NCBI GenBank assembly: GCA_907163375.1
Contig: CAJQUW010007128.1
Coordinates: forward strand, 1-64,000
Source of the DNA: Prostheceraeus crozeri
Lineage: Eukaryota > Platyhelminthes > Polycladida > Euryleptidae
Length of the DNA stretch: 64,000 bases
Direction: 5' to 3'
The translations under genes and the position numbers were made by a program. The stretch's first letter is position 1, and every line of letters begins with the position of its first letter. The notes under the pieces are model-generated. The model did not search any database. It saw only the letters and a list, made by a program, of their open reading frames with translations, and had not been told where the DNA came from. Of the stretch, positions 1-9,921 are shown one piece after another.

Positions 1-109
1 TTGGAAGTTTAAAGGAGCCTCGACCACTATGATTTCCTAATAAACTGAATTTTAAATAAGGCTCGGACTCAAAGCCGTGAAAAATGAGACCGCTATCGCG
101 CTCGTTAAA

Positions 110-743
110 TTATTCAATATTTAATTTTAATCCTTGGATGTGAAAATTTATCCAAGACTCATAGTCTACAACCTCGGTTGCAGGAGAGGAGGGTATGTGA
201 AACTCCAACCTCTCTATTATTTGTCCAGTATGGTGGTCGATTTTTACATATTTTATTTTAAGATAGATGAGCGCCTTCATCCTAAAATTGTCTAAATTGT
301 TGAAGAGCCCTTCTATCAATGATGAATTTTGATGAAACCATTCCTCAAAGTTAGCAATGGTTTCTGAGGAGTCCATCTGGTAGTTCCTCACTAAATTATT
401 TATGGACACTTCAGTGAGTCGGATAGAGGAGGTACCGTTGGTGTAGGTATCGTTCGTGTGTGTATGTTGAAGTCTGTGCGAAGATAGTTCAAAACGTGTC
501 TCGAAAGACTGGAGCGCACAAGTCGCAAGAAAAGGAGACATCGTTAACAGAATCATCCCTACCTTCGGAGATTGATACCGGCTTAGGTCGACAAACACCT
601 CGCTTGATGTGTCGGGTGAGATCCCATTTCCTCGTGAAGATGTGCCCACAGTCAGCACATTCCCACTCGTTGCCATGTCGCGACAGTTCTGAGGTGGAAC
701 TCACATCACCTGAAAGAGAAATCATTCTATCATCTCTGTTCAA
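110..743 (-). CDS. C2H2 zinc-finger ORF region of element R (product unknown)
   Basis: Two overlapping reading frames on the minus strand cover this stretch. One (743 to 489) holds a clear C2H2 finger, CADCGHIF followed by LTRHIKRGVC, then a second CDLC pair; the other (676 to 110) codes a polar, acidic protein containing SSHRLQHTH. Both frames share the same DNA between 489 and 676. A TATATAAG box lies about 260 bases upstream, with a GTAAGT donor-like site at 896-891 directly after an ATG and an acceptor-like CTTTCAG ending at 710, so the gene probably has an intron. A DNA- or RNA-binding role is inferred from the finger only. I do not recognise the family. Confidence 0.45.
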
Positions 744-1003
744 GCCTCAGTGTATTGTTACAACCTACCTTGACTCAATAACTCTAAACTTTCCTCGAGA
801 AGGGAGGGCGTTGGTGATGAAGTTGATGCCTGAAATTGAGGAAGATGCTATTAGTCACACGTTTGAGGGAGATGAGAGAGGAAATCTTTAACTTACCATT
901 TTAATGAAATATGATCAGACAGAATAATAGTCAAAGAGAGAGATCGTGCGTTCGTCACTTGTATGATTCACAGATTAAATGAAATGACCTGAATGTCACT
1001 TTG

Positions 1004-1011
1004 CTTATATA
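1004..1011 (-). promoter_or_regulatory. TATA box of the zinc-finger gene; divergent promoter region
   Basis: On the minus strand this reads TATATAAG. It stands ~105 bases upstream of the ATG at 899-897. The same octamer precedes two other minus-strand genes of element R (2603-2610 and 4839-4846). On the plus strand an ATTGG (inverted CCAAT) at ~1047-1051 and a weaker TATACTTAAG at ~1062 precede the plus-strand gene at 1125, so 900-1124 looks like a divergent promoter. Confidence 0.5.
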
Positions 1012-1124
1012 CTTTCATTCTCTTCATTCATTGGATGTTCATTCTGATTGGCTGCTTGTGTATACTTAAGAATTAGAAAAATGTTAAAGTTATCATTATT
1101 CAAAGTCAGCATTTCAAAGACAAC

Positions 1125-1562
1125 ATGACAAGTCCTCCAACAACACCAAATACCGCATTGGAGTTCTCCTCTCCATGGACATCAGCAAAGGTGCTCGTTA
1201 CACCAAATGCACCAAGAAAGGCGAAGGTGGAGAAGACATACAATCTCGACAATATACGAAAGTTATCATTATCGGAGGACGATGAAGAGGAGTTTCCCGA
1301 CCTAACAGGCATACGGTGGAAATATTTACAATATGATGCCGAAGGGGTGATGGAGATGACCAGCAAGTCGCACTTGCATCAAATATGGGAGTGGTACACC
1401 CCTAACTCCCAACCGCGAACCGTGGCGGAGTGGGCGTACATTGACAAAGTGAGGGACGCTGCAGAAGAACGTTTAAAGCAGCTCAACTGTTTTTGTGATC
1501 TATGTGAAGTCAGACTCTGGGACGATATTGACGATGAAGACCTTTTGAAATACATGCCATAA
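1125..1562 (+). CDS. Hypothetical acidic protein of element R
   Basis: A 145-residue open frame starting at an ATG that follows the divergent promoter region. The N-terminal third is rich in Ser, Thr and Pro. The middle is acidic (SEDDEEEFPDL) and the C-terminus has a CFCDLCEVRLW cysteine cluster followed by acidic residues DDIDDEDLL. The frame is intact, and an AATAAA at 1735-1740 lies downstream on the same strand. I do not recognise the family. The cysteine cluster could bind a metal ion, but only one CxxC plus a near Cys is present. An acidic regulatory protein is a possible reading, without support from homology. Confidence 0.5.
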   Translation: MTSPPTTPNTALEFSSPWTSAKVLVTPNAPRKAKVEKTYNLDNIRKLSLSEDDEEEFPDLTGIRWKYLQYDAEGVMEMTSKSHLHQIWEWYTPNSQPRTVAEWAYIDKVRDAAEERLKQLNCFCDLCEVRLWDDIDDEDLLKYMP

Positions 1563-2146
1563 TTAATGTTTATTTCGTATTATCTTTGCTTTCATACTGA
1601 CTTACTTGAATGGGGCTTTAGTGAATAATTTAACCATGTATACTTTTTCATTTGGAAATAGTAGCACGCTTAGTTTAACTTGCAAATCTTATAACATTTC
1701 ATATGGGTGATAATGGTAGATGAAATAGTGTTAAATAAAATTAAGATAACTTACATGATTCTGGGATAGCAATCGACTGCGATCCATGTGTAAAGAGCTT
1801 GTTAGACTACGGAAGAGAGAAGTGTGTTATGTTGCGTGTGGCGCGTGAGTGTCCTCCCTTTCATTCCATTCATCAATTCATCTCATTGATAGAGACAGGT
1901 AGAACTCATGGCTCTCATAACGTATGCAATGGAAAGTTTTAGGCAACCTTCGACAGTTGGCTAAATGTCGCCCTGGCGCGAATGCATACTACGTTGAGAC
2001 AGAGGCAATCACTTGCAAACATGACGCAGAGAGGTTTAACAAGATTGACCATTGCCGAATGTCCCTTGCGGTATACATAGCTACGGGTTTCACCGCCGCC
2101 CTTTACAGGAACGCCCGTCGAAAGGAAGTATTACACCGAACTTCAT
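1563..2146. other. Non-coding stretch of element R
   Basis: It holds the poly(A) signal AATAAA of the upstream gene and, at ~1764-1780, a GGGATAGCAATCGACTGC segment that recurs at ~2658. In the second location this segment directly abuts the duplicated module, so about 380 bases separate the two parts in the first copy. No convincing gene is seen. Confidence 0.4.
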
Positions 2147-2291
2147 TTGCAACGTTCAAGTTGACTGATAGCAGATTCAACTTAATGATAGTATTCGCCA
2201 GTCCGAAGACTGCCCAGGGCAAACCGCGTGGAGGTTCTATCATGTCTTGCCCTATGGTGGCCCTTAAGAGAGCCGGTGGTTCGTTCTCGGG
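2147..2291 (-). repeat. Duplicated coding-like module, copy 1
   Basis: About 145 bases recur almost unchanged at 2677-2820, both in the same orientation. Read on the minus strand both copies are open and code PENEPPALLRAT, then IEPPRGLPW and FGLANTIIKLNLLSVNL. Few of the differences alter the peptide. The copies lie just downstream of two successive minus-strand genes, as if each had the same C-terminal or 3' exon. Confidence 0.55.
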
Positions 2292-2307
2292 GTGTGAATT
2301 AAGTTGA

Positions 2308-2562
2308 CTATTGGCTGGAGTAGTCAAGGGGTATGACGGTTAGGTTCTCATAGACCCTATACCGCCTAAGCCGTGCTGGTGCATCTGGCACCTTTCGGAT
2401 GCGAGTGGTATTCGGAGTCCACACCTCATCCGTCCAAATGATCTTCCTAATCTTCCCCTTCTTCTCATCCTCTTCATCCCACTCGTCGAGGATGACGAAC
2501 TCGGGAATGGCGTTGTCTTCAGCGATGAAGACGGGAATACTGTTGGCAGATGTGGCTTCCAT
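2308..2562 (-). CDS. Hypothetical acidic protein of element R
   Basis: An 84-residue frame starting at the ATG at 2562, which sits 41 bases below a TATATAAG box (2603-2610), a good distance for a short leader. The protein is acidic in the middle (LDEWDEEDEKKGK) and basic near the C-terminus (RLRRYRVYENL). It runs into the duplicated module downstream. No family is recognised. The promoter spacing and clean start support a real gene; whether it ends at 2308 or is spliced onward into the module cannot be settled by eye. Confidence 0.5.
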   Translation of the reverse strand: MEATSANSIPVFIAEDNAIPEFVILDEWDEEDEKKGKIRKIIWTDEVWTPNTTRIRKVPDAPARLRRYRVYENLTVIPLDYSSQ

Positions 2563-2602
2563 CGTGACTTGAAATTGAATGAGAAGCGCTACAATCTTCT
2601 GG

Positions 2603-2610
2603 CTTATATA
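2603..2610 (-). promoter_or_regulatory. TATA box of the 2562-2308 gene
   Basis: TATATAAG on the minus strand, 41 bases upstream of the ATG. It is the same octamer as at 1004-1011 and 4839-4846. Confidence 0.55.
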
Positions 2611-2676
2611 GGGTTTTCAACAATGAATTGCTCAACAGCGAATCAGAATGCTTCAGGGATAGCAATCGACTGCATA

Positions 2677-2820
2677 ACGTTCAAGTTGACTGATAGCAGA
2701 TTCAACTTAATGATAGTATTCGCCAGTCCGAAGACTACCCAGGGCAAACCGCGAGGAGGTTCTATCAAATCTTGCCCCATGGTGGCCCTTAAGAGAGCCG
2801 GTGGTTCGTTCTCGGGGATG
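2677..2820 (-). repeat. Duplicated coding-like module, copy 2
   Basis: Second copy of the module at 2147-2291. It lies directly downstream of the last exon-like piece of the coiled-coil gene. On the minus strand it is open and continues into MQSIAIPEAF before a stop. Confidence 0.55.
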
Positions 2821-2838
2821 ATTGAAAAAATATGGGAC

Positions 2839-4090
2839 TCACGCTTGCCGCTTCGCCTCCGGCTCGTTGACGGAAGCAGGTGGGCGCTTCTCTTTGATAT
2901 CTGTAAAGAAAGAAGTTGTTAGTTATCATCTTGAACTCTAAGTTACTTGATTTAACTTACAGATCTTCTCCGGACGTGGTTCGAACAGGAATCCTGTGAT
3001 TGCCTCCTTATGCTCGAATGTAAAATGAAGGCATTCGATACCTTTTTTAGCCCTGCTGTAACACATTTCGTCTCTGCCACGTTCACAGAGGAGCGGTCTT
3101 GCGGGCACACGTCCTTTCTTATCTAGAGGAATGTGGAGGCGACTTGATCGTCGAGTACTGCTACTCATCACTTGTTGGTGCAGCTCCTGATTAGTCGCCA
3201 CCACCTTCCCCAACTGCTTTCGCAGCCCTTCCACCTCCTCCCTCATCTTTCTCAACTCCTTCTCTTGACTCTCTCTCGATCAGGAGCTGTTCTTCTCTAG
3301 CCTTACTAGCGAGGTGCGAGAACCTCTCGCGATCGAGCTCTCCTTCTTTCTCAAAAAGACTAGCTTGAGTCTTCTTGAGCTCCTGAGTGACTCGCGAGAG
3401 GTTCTCGGAACTCGCTTTATAGAAGAAACAGTCCCTCTTCCACACTTCCAACTCATTCTTCAACTTGTCATAGTTATCGACCAGTGGTGGGCGCATAATG
3501 AAGTTGCGACATTGAGCCACAATCCCACCACTGCTCGATAACTTAGCCGGCTGCACCTCGCTATCAAGGTCAACTTCCCTCACCGCCTCTACCTCGCTAT
3601 CGAGGTAGACACTCTCGACTAGGTCAGCCTTCGTCGAGCCTTTTTCCTCCTCCTCCTCTTCCTCACTGTCGCTGCTACTAGTAGCCGACTCATCGCTAGA
3701 GGAGGAGGAGGATTTACTCGACTTCGGAGAAGACTCAATCGGGGTGGGTGAGAGAGCCTTTGCTGGCACACTAGATGAGGGAGCCTCTGCTGACGCGATA
3801 GACTCGACAGCCTCGACAGCGCACTGAGTCTCCAGAGCTTTTAACTCTGAGCTGAAGAGACTTTGCTTCGCCTCCTCAATCAGCTCTGGTTGACTGCAAC
3901 TGCTATGCTTCGCATGCCACTCCGGTAACGTCTCGACAAGGCGAGATGCATTATGGCTGCTGCAAAAGTATCGAATGCCCCCTACCATTCGCTTATTTAC
4001 ACAAGAGTGTTTCTTGAAGGCATCACTGCGAAAAATCTTTGTACAAACGCAGAGCTTGAAAGCCGTCTTGGCATTATTGTAGTTAACCAT
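2839..4090 (-). CDS. Hypothetical basic-zinc/coiled-coil gene of element R, probably spliced
   Basis: The start chosen is the ATG at 4090, which follows an acceptor-like TTTCACTTCAG. The N-terminus has spaced cysteines and histidines (CVCTKIF, HSCVNK, FCSSHNAS), followed by a long Ser/Glu low-complexity tract and a charged helical C-terminal part likely to form a coiled coil (KKTQASLFEKEGEL, REEVEGLRKQLGKV). Coding is spread over two frames. A GTAAGT donor at 2960-2955 and an acceptor CAG at 2903-2901 mark a possible 60-base intron near the 3' end. A TATATAAG box at 4839-4846 with a donor-like GTAGGT at ~4793 suggests a non-coding first exon. I do not recognise the family; a structural or DNA-associated role is a guess. 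Confidence 0.45.
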
Positions 4091-4838
4091 TTTCTGAAGT
4101 GAAAAGGGGAAAACAATGATTATAATTCCGTAAACGTTTGATAGCAAACGATTGATTCCTAGTTTATAAAAACGGAAAAGAATGATTTTACACTTAGTGA
4201 GGAATGATAGATTTGAGTGTAGTGAGTGGCACTAGATCCCGTCGACAGCCCGAAGGCCTTGTACTGATCACTAGGGAAGTGAGAGATCTTCCCCGATACC
4301 CGCTCTTTACAGCTGAAGACATCATTGTCACTGCCCCGAAGTGGTAACAGCAACGCCGAGTCAAAGGTAGTGAACAGTAGCTGGGATCTAACCCCTCAAA
4401 GCTGCCTTAGACTTAGTTAAATTTGAAATCTGATAGTAGATTTGAACTCAGCATACTTGAAAACCCCAGAAAACCTCCAAAACTAGAGAATTTAAATTTT
4501 TCAACTTTTTAGCACTACTTATGAAATTTTATAAGTAGTCTGTCACTTAGGCCAGGTCAATAGCGACCGAACCCTTTTTGAATCAAGTCAAACGGACTTG
4601 TAGAAGCAAAGTTACAAGCCTTTAAAGTTTTGGAGTCTTTTATGGCCTGGAGACGAAGGCCATCTCCTGGCTAACCTCTAAGTCTGACGGCTTAGCTGAT
4701 ATCAGCAATGGAATTTTCTAAGTTGGTTTCTTACAGAAACCCGGAATTTGGAATGTCCGATGCTATCATCGGAGATCAGACAGACGACCTACCTTTGGCA
4801 ATCTCTTGTCTGAATGAAAAGTCTCTGTCGGTTCCCAG

Positions 4839-4846
4839 CTTATATA
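4839..4846 (-). promoter_or_regulatory. TATA box of the coiled-coil gene
   Basis: TATATAAG on the minus strand, just inside the repeat terminus of element R. A donor-like GTAGGT lies ~45 bases downstream, giving a short non-coding first exon and a ~700-base intron before the ATG at 4090. The intron region (4094-4793) shows no other gene. Confidence 0.45.
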
Positions 4847-4877
4847 GTTTGTGATGATCAGCTGATGACATAATATC

Positions 4878-6232
4878 CATCATCCAAACACTAAAAACCC
4901 GTCTATCTCCGGTTCTGGAGGTCCGATTGAGCTGGAAATATACCATTTCCATGTAGAATTTGACGCTGAATCCGAATCTGGCCTCCGTTTTCCCATCCGA
5001 TGCTTCGTTTTGGCTCTACAGTAGGCAGCCATCGCAAAAATTCTAACTCTGTCGTTTTTTCGAAAAATGTTGAAAATTTTTTGTCGCCGATTGCCTTGAA
5101 ACTCACCATACAGATAGAGAATTTCACGCTGATTCCAAATCTGAAATCCGTTTTCCAATCCGATGCTTCGTTTTGAAGCTACAGCCCAAAACGTCCCAAA
5201 TTCTAACTGTCGTTTTTCGCCAATGTCCCAAAATCTTAAATGGCGTCTCACATCTAAACGAAGACAGATAGGAACAAGCCGTTTGTTTCACTGAATTTGT
5301 CTCACTCTTAGCTTTCAAACGAGCTATCGCACGACAAAATCCGTCCACTGGAAGCCAAAATCGAAGCAAGCTGTCCAGAGGAGGGGGGGACGTCAGTGAA
5401 ATTTCAAAATTTGATGAAAAATGTTTTGGTGACGGTCCCAGGTCGAAATTCCACACTTTGGAAAATTTTCAAAATTTTACCCATACAAAGTCACTCTGAC
5501 ACTTAGGATTTTTTCAGGTGAGCGAGCTCCGACCCAAAATCTTAAATGGCGTCTCACATCTAAGCGAAGACAGATAGGGACAAGCCGATTCTTTCAGTGA
5601 ATTTTTCTCACTCTTAGCTTTCAAACGAGCTATGGCACGACAAAATCTGTCCACTGGAAGACAAAATCGAAGCGAGCTGTCCAGAGGGGGGGACGTCAGC
5701 GAAAATTTTTTCTCTCCGATTGACTTGAAACTCACCATACCGATGCAGAATTTCACGCTGAATCCGAATCTGGCCTCCGTTTTCTCATCCGATGGTTCGT
5801 TTTGGCGCTACACACCAAAACGTCCCAAATTTTAACTCTGTTAAAATTTTGAAGAAAAATTTTTTCTCGCCGATTGAGCTGGAAATCACACCACAGATGC
5901 AGAATTTTACGCTGAATCCGAATCTGGCAGCCATTTCACCATCCACGACAACCTAGACGGTCGCCCACGTCAACCTAGACGGTCGCCCACGTCAACCTAG
6001 ACGGTCGCCCACGTCAACCTGGATGGTCGCCCACGTCAACCAGGCGGTCGGACCAACTCACCCGAGTCTCACACTCTGTCGTTGCAGAGGGGGGGGGGAG
6101 TCAGCGAACATTTTGTGAACGTAGACCAACCTGGCCGGCACACCACGACAGACCTCTGTCGTTCCAGAGGGGGGGGACGTCAGCGATGGCGGCCATCTTG
6201 CGCTATCTGGTGTTTGTCACTTCCTTACTACT
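4878..6232 (+). repeat. Right terminal repeat of element R (left copy)
   Basis: Built from degenerate subrepeats. One unit contains GCTGAATCCGAATCTGGC and CATCCGATGCTTCGTTTTG; another contains AAATGGCGTCTCACATCTAA and runs into a G-run before GACGTCAGCG (around 5370, 5682, 6083 and 6162). The stretch 5102-5395 is nearly identical, inverted, to 63707-64000, and 6075-6232 to 63329-63490. A local duplication makes this copy longer than the other between those blocks. It ends in CCTTACTACT. Confidence 0.7.
5946..6055 (+). repeat. 22-bp minisatellite in the R terminus
   Basis: About five tandem units of CCTAGACGGTCGCCCACGTC(AA), the last two diverged. It is absent from the visible part of the other R copy. 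Confidence 0.8.
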
Positions 6233-7029
6233 TAGAATTTTTTTGCTTCTTTTCACGTGGACATATTTCCACACGAATGCGCCATGGAATATACATTTAC
6301 CACGATGATATTTCGAAACGGCCGGGATGGCACCTGGAATCCACATAGAATTATCCACGTGGATAATTCCACGTCATCCGTCATGATTTCGAACAAATTG
6401 AAACTGCTTCACTACTAAAATAAAGACGAAAATCCTGCAATATCAATTTTGGACAAAAAAATTCCACGTGAATTCCATAATGTCAAGTGGATTCGATGTG
6501 GAATCCACGTAGCATTTTTCAGTAGATTTTTTCGAGACCTCATTAGTCTGACAATTTTATGTGATGTTACGTAACGTTTTAAGTAATGTATGGCTATTTC
6601 AGTTGCATGGCACATGTGATGAGATAATAAACTCTCCCGATTTGGTAGATAATGAAACTATCGCATCGCTTTTCACCGGGCAAAAGTCAACCGGGACATC
6701 CCGCTAAGGAGGAAGACATCCCAGGAGCATTTGTGACGCAATATTGGCATCATGTGATGCCAATTAGGACAAATTAGACCTGTTACGTAGCTGCCACGTT
6801 TCGCTACTTTCCACTAGCTACCGAACAAATTGCAACGTAGCTGGTACGTCTCGCTACCTTGTATTTGCTACCGAAAAATATCAACGTAGCTGCTACGTTC
6901 CGCTACCTTGCATTCGCTACCGAAGAAAATGCTACGTAGCTGCTACGTTGCAGTTGCGTAGCACAGACACGCTACCTACTGCAACCAATGCTACCATCTG
7001 CTGCGTAGGTGCTACGTAGCATTGTTGGC
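6233..7029. other. Non-coding: CACGTG palindromes and CGTAGC minisatellite
   Basis: No gene seen. At 6348-6369 there is a perfect 22-bp palindrome centred on CCACGTGG, with further TTCCACGTG motifs at ~6256, ~6370, ~6461 and ~6500. From ~6783 to 7025 a ~60-bp unit containing CGTAGCTGCTACG (itself a palindrome) and CGCTACCTTG repeats about four times. This minisatellite abuts the BEL/Pao remnant and probably belongs to another element inserted there. Confidence 0.65.
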
Positions 7030-7999
7030 CGGGTCACAGCCAGTTCTGTAGCATGAGCGTCGGAATCTGGGCCACTCAAAAAGTCATCGACACAGAAGGA
7101 TTGAGCCAATTTGTTGTTGACTGGACCCTTCGTTTCCAAATGATGATGCAACGTAGCGCTCAATAAAAAAGGTGATAACCTAGCCCCAAAGGGCAGTCGC
7201 TTGAACCTGTAAAGTTTCTCGATGCCGTCAAGATCAATCCAAATAAGCCGCAAATAGTCTCTCTGCTGTTCATTGACTTGAATCTGTATAAATGCCTTTT
7301 CGATATCACTAATTATGCCAACTTTGGAAAGACGAAAGCGAAGGAACAATTCAACCAAGTCAGGCAGGAGATTAGGACCAGTTTCTAATTCGTTTAGTGC
7401 TATAGGCCATTAATATCTTTTGCACTAGCATCAAAGACCGGGCGTACACGATACGTGGAAGTCTCGCTACTCTTGATGACAGGGTGATGCAGCATATAAT
7501 ATGTCATTCCGTGATCTTGTAAAGTTTCTTCGATAAAATCATTGACAATTAACTCATCGATGGCTCTCGCATAAATGTTTCTCATTGATGAATTTTGGCG
7601 ATTATGCATTCTTTTGAGACGAGCGCAAGCGCTACAGCGATTGCTCTTCAGGTTATCAATACTTTGAGTGACCGGTAATGCTACTTCATAACGACGGCCA
7701 TCAACTTTAACCGTCTCTTTGAAATGACTATACACTGGATCAATCTGACAAGAATCAGCTTCTGAAGGCAAAATTCCAAGAGATTCTAAGTCAAAGAAAG
7801 ACTTTAGAGATGAAAAAGACTCATCGTCAACTTGCCGAGTAGACTGCACCAAATTCACTGATGTGTCACCAGAATCTCCAGAACTTTCATACATTCGTCC
7901 AGACAAAATCCAACCGAAAGATGTCTTTATCGCGACAACTTTGTCTCCTCTAACGCTTTCATCCGAAACAAAATCCCAATAATAGTCTGCTCCTATCAA
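7030..7999 (-). pseudogene. BEL/Pao reverse transcriptase region
   Basis: The N-terminal part has the BEL/Pao lead-in FGWILSGR and the linker VRPVFDASAK. Farther on come the palm motifs SDIEKAFIQIQV, LPFGARLSPFLL and FCVDDFLSG, the last corresponding to the catalytic YxDD box of the polymerase. In a live element this enzyme copies the genomic RNA into DNA inside the particle. The region follows the protease-like stretch on the same strand and stops at the minisatellite at ~7030. It is non-functional by its truncated state; the family assignment rests on the motif order and the FGWILSGR block, which is typical of BEL/Pao rather than gypsy. Confidence 0.8.
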
Positions 8000-8008
8000 G
8001 ACTTGGAT

Positions 8009-8446
8009 CTAATCAGTATCAGTTGCCTGACGGTCTGACAATTGTAAATGAGCAAATGATGTAGGTAGCTTGATTACCCTGCGAGGAGTATGACAGAGCT
8101 TGTCAACTGATATCAGATTGAGAAAGTTCGATTTATTCGGCCTATCTATCGCTGAGATGCAACATGAGACACGAGGCAAATTCCCACTAAAAGTTAAATT
8201 TCCTCTGAATCCTCGAACTGTACTGGCTTCACAACCTTCCTTGTGCAATTGCAAGTGATCACGAAGCTTTTTACAAATAAAACTTCTCTGAGATCTAGGA
8301 TCAAACAAAATTCGAACAGCTCGACTTTTCCTACTTGCTGGATGAGACATCTTTGCAGCGGCTAGTTCCACGACGAGTATCAGGAGACAAGTGCGCTTGG
8401 ACAATTTCAGTGGCACAACGAGCATCAGAAGTCTTATGACCCTCAA
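8009..8446 (-). pseudogene. BEL/Pao aspartic protease-like (DUF1758) region
   Basis: Contains the RSQRSFI stretch and RDHLQL that characterise the DUF1758 retropepsin-like domain of BEL/Pao elements, followed by a TVRGFRGN segment. In the family this domain cleaves the Gag-Pol polyprotein. It lies between the zinc-knuckle region and the reverse transcriptase, as expected. Part of a broken fossil. Confidence 0.65.
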
Positions 8447-9620
8447 CTAGCCTTTTATCGCACAGAAATTTGTGATGAGAAAAGGAATCACAGTGAATAC
8501 AATTTTTCCTCCACTTACAGAATTTTCTCAAATGAGTGCCTAGACAGATGAAACAGAGCCTTTTCTCTTTGGCTATTTCCTTAACTTTGGTCACTGTAAT
8601 ATTTGAGTGAACATTTTGACAAGTGTAGGATTCATGAGATCCTTCACAAAAAGCACAAGATGGAGCTTGGGACATCTTTTCACATGACACTCGAAGTTAG
8701 GAAGCAGAAGCCATATGACCTTTATGAACACGATTACTGCTGTTAGAACTTTCGCTTTTCAGCTCACCCACAATTCGTAACTTTTTTGTAGCGTTAACAC
8801 TTTCTCTCAATGTTGATCTCTTTGTGCAACTTATCAATGACATCTGACAATTTCAGATCATCTTATTCCAAGTCAATAGACCTTGTCAACTGGAGAATAA
8901 CACATTTTGGAAGTTTAGAAAGTGTTATCTCTACATACACAAATCCAAAATCATTCTCAGGGACACCGAGGTTTTGCAGACCACGAGTATGCTTTAGAAG
9001 ACTATCATGAAAAATTCTCAATGACTTGGAGTTTGACTGTGGGGGTTCCATTGTTAGCAAAGCGCTAAGATGAGCCCTCTTAGCACGACCTGACTTTCCG
9101 TATCTCTCGTTCAAAAGTTGTCACCCAACCTCATAATTATGAGATGTGATCGACAGCCCAGTAACACAACTTGCTGCCTCACCAGTGACCAATCGCATCA
9201 AATAGGACAATTTAGCAACATCTGAAAGATTTTCCCTACTGTGTACTGAAGCGTGGAAAAGATCCCTGAATTCAGTCCACTTCAAATAATCACCGCTAAA
9301 AATAGGCAAATTAATCTTAGGGAGATTCATTTGTGTCCTAGCAGAAACAGATGGAAGTGAAGAACCAGAATGATTACTCACAGAATCACTAACCAACAAA
9401 AATTTTCTTGACCTTGACACGACACTTCGCAATCTCATCGAGGAACTCAGCCTCCAGAACAATATCTGCTTGAATATCATCATCAGTTTCAAGCAACGAT
9501 TCTACTATACGCTGAACAGAATTCAATGCGTCAGCTCTCTCTTTTAAACACTCAAACTCTGCTAAAATTGTACATTTATCGTAGGTGTCGGAGTCACAAA
9601 ATTCATTTATGCGAATCAAT
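8331..9620 (-). pseudogene. BEL/Pao gag region
   Basis: The 9490-9121 stretch holds NLPKINLPIFSGDYLKW and SVHSRENLSDVAKLSYL, hallmarks of the DUF1759 capsid region of BEL/Pao. The 8690-8331 stretch carries cysteine/histidine clusters (CAFCEGSHESYTC, CFICLGTHLRKFC, CIHCDSFSHHKFLC) matching the nucleocapsid zinc knuckles. The N-terminal part (9619 onward) is a helical segment. In the live element Gag packages RNA into the particle. The frames are broken. Confidence 0.7.
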
Positions 9621-9921
9621 GATCGGCGAATCCAACTTTTCTACGCAGATCGCCTACGTATTACAACTGAGATATCTTCCATCTCTACACACACACACAC
9701 AGTTACTTTGCTATCGGCGGATAAAATGTAAGAATGAACAAAGCAGAGGATGATATGCAGTCAAAATCCGACCGACAACAGTTCTTGTCTCCGCAAGAAA
9801 TAGACGCAACAATAAGTTTCCTTGACTCAGCAAGACAACACTAAACGTGTCACATTAATCAAATACGTGACTTTTGACACAGCAATTATTTGACCGTTAT
9901 AATCCTGGTCACGGTACCAAA

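Larger units (their letters stand above)
1..6232. mobile_element. Element R, right-hand part (left copy): unclassified large TIR element
   Basis: The segment ends at 6232 in CCTTACTACT, the reverse of the AGTAGTAAGG that opens the related sequence at 63329. The last ~1.35 kb is a repeat-built terminus that recurs inverted at the other side of the window. Inside lie several small genes with TATATAAG promoters. The first seven bases of the terminus, AGTAGTA, equal those of the two Polintons in this window, so R may be a Polinton relative or another element using a similar integrase. The left end is outside the window. No capsid, polymerase or integrase gene is visible here, so the family is unproven. 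If it is virus-like it is a fossil with several breaks. Confidence 0.5.
7030..9921 (-). mobile_element. BEL/Pao LTR retrotransposon remnant
   Basis: Read on the minus strand the order is gag, protease, reverse transcriptase, as in BEL/Pao. No RNase H or integrase is present because the element ends at the minisatellite junction near 7030. A candidate primer-binding site, TGGTACCGTGACC, lies at 9920-9908 just beyond the start of gag, so an LTR edge is expected near 9921, but I cannot delimit the LTR. The copy is a broken fossil with several breaks. Confidence 0.75.

Noticed and set aside
9670-9710. CA microsatellite near the BEL gag start
   Set aside because: Short simple repeat with no structural role visible.
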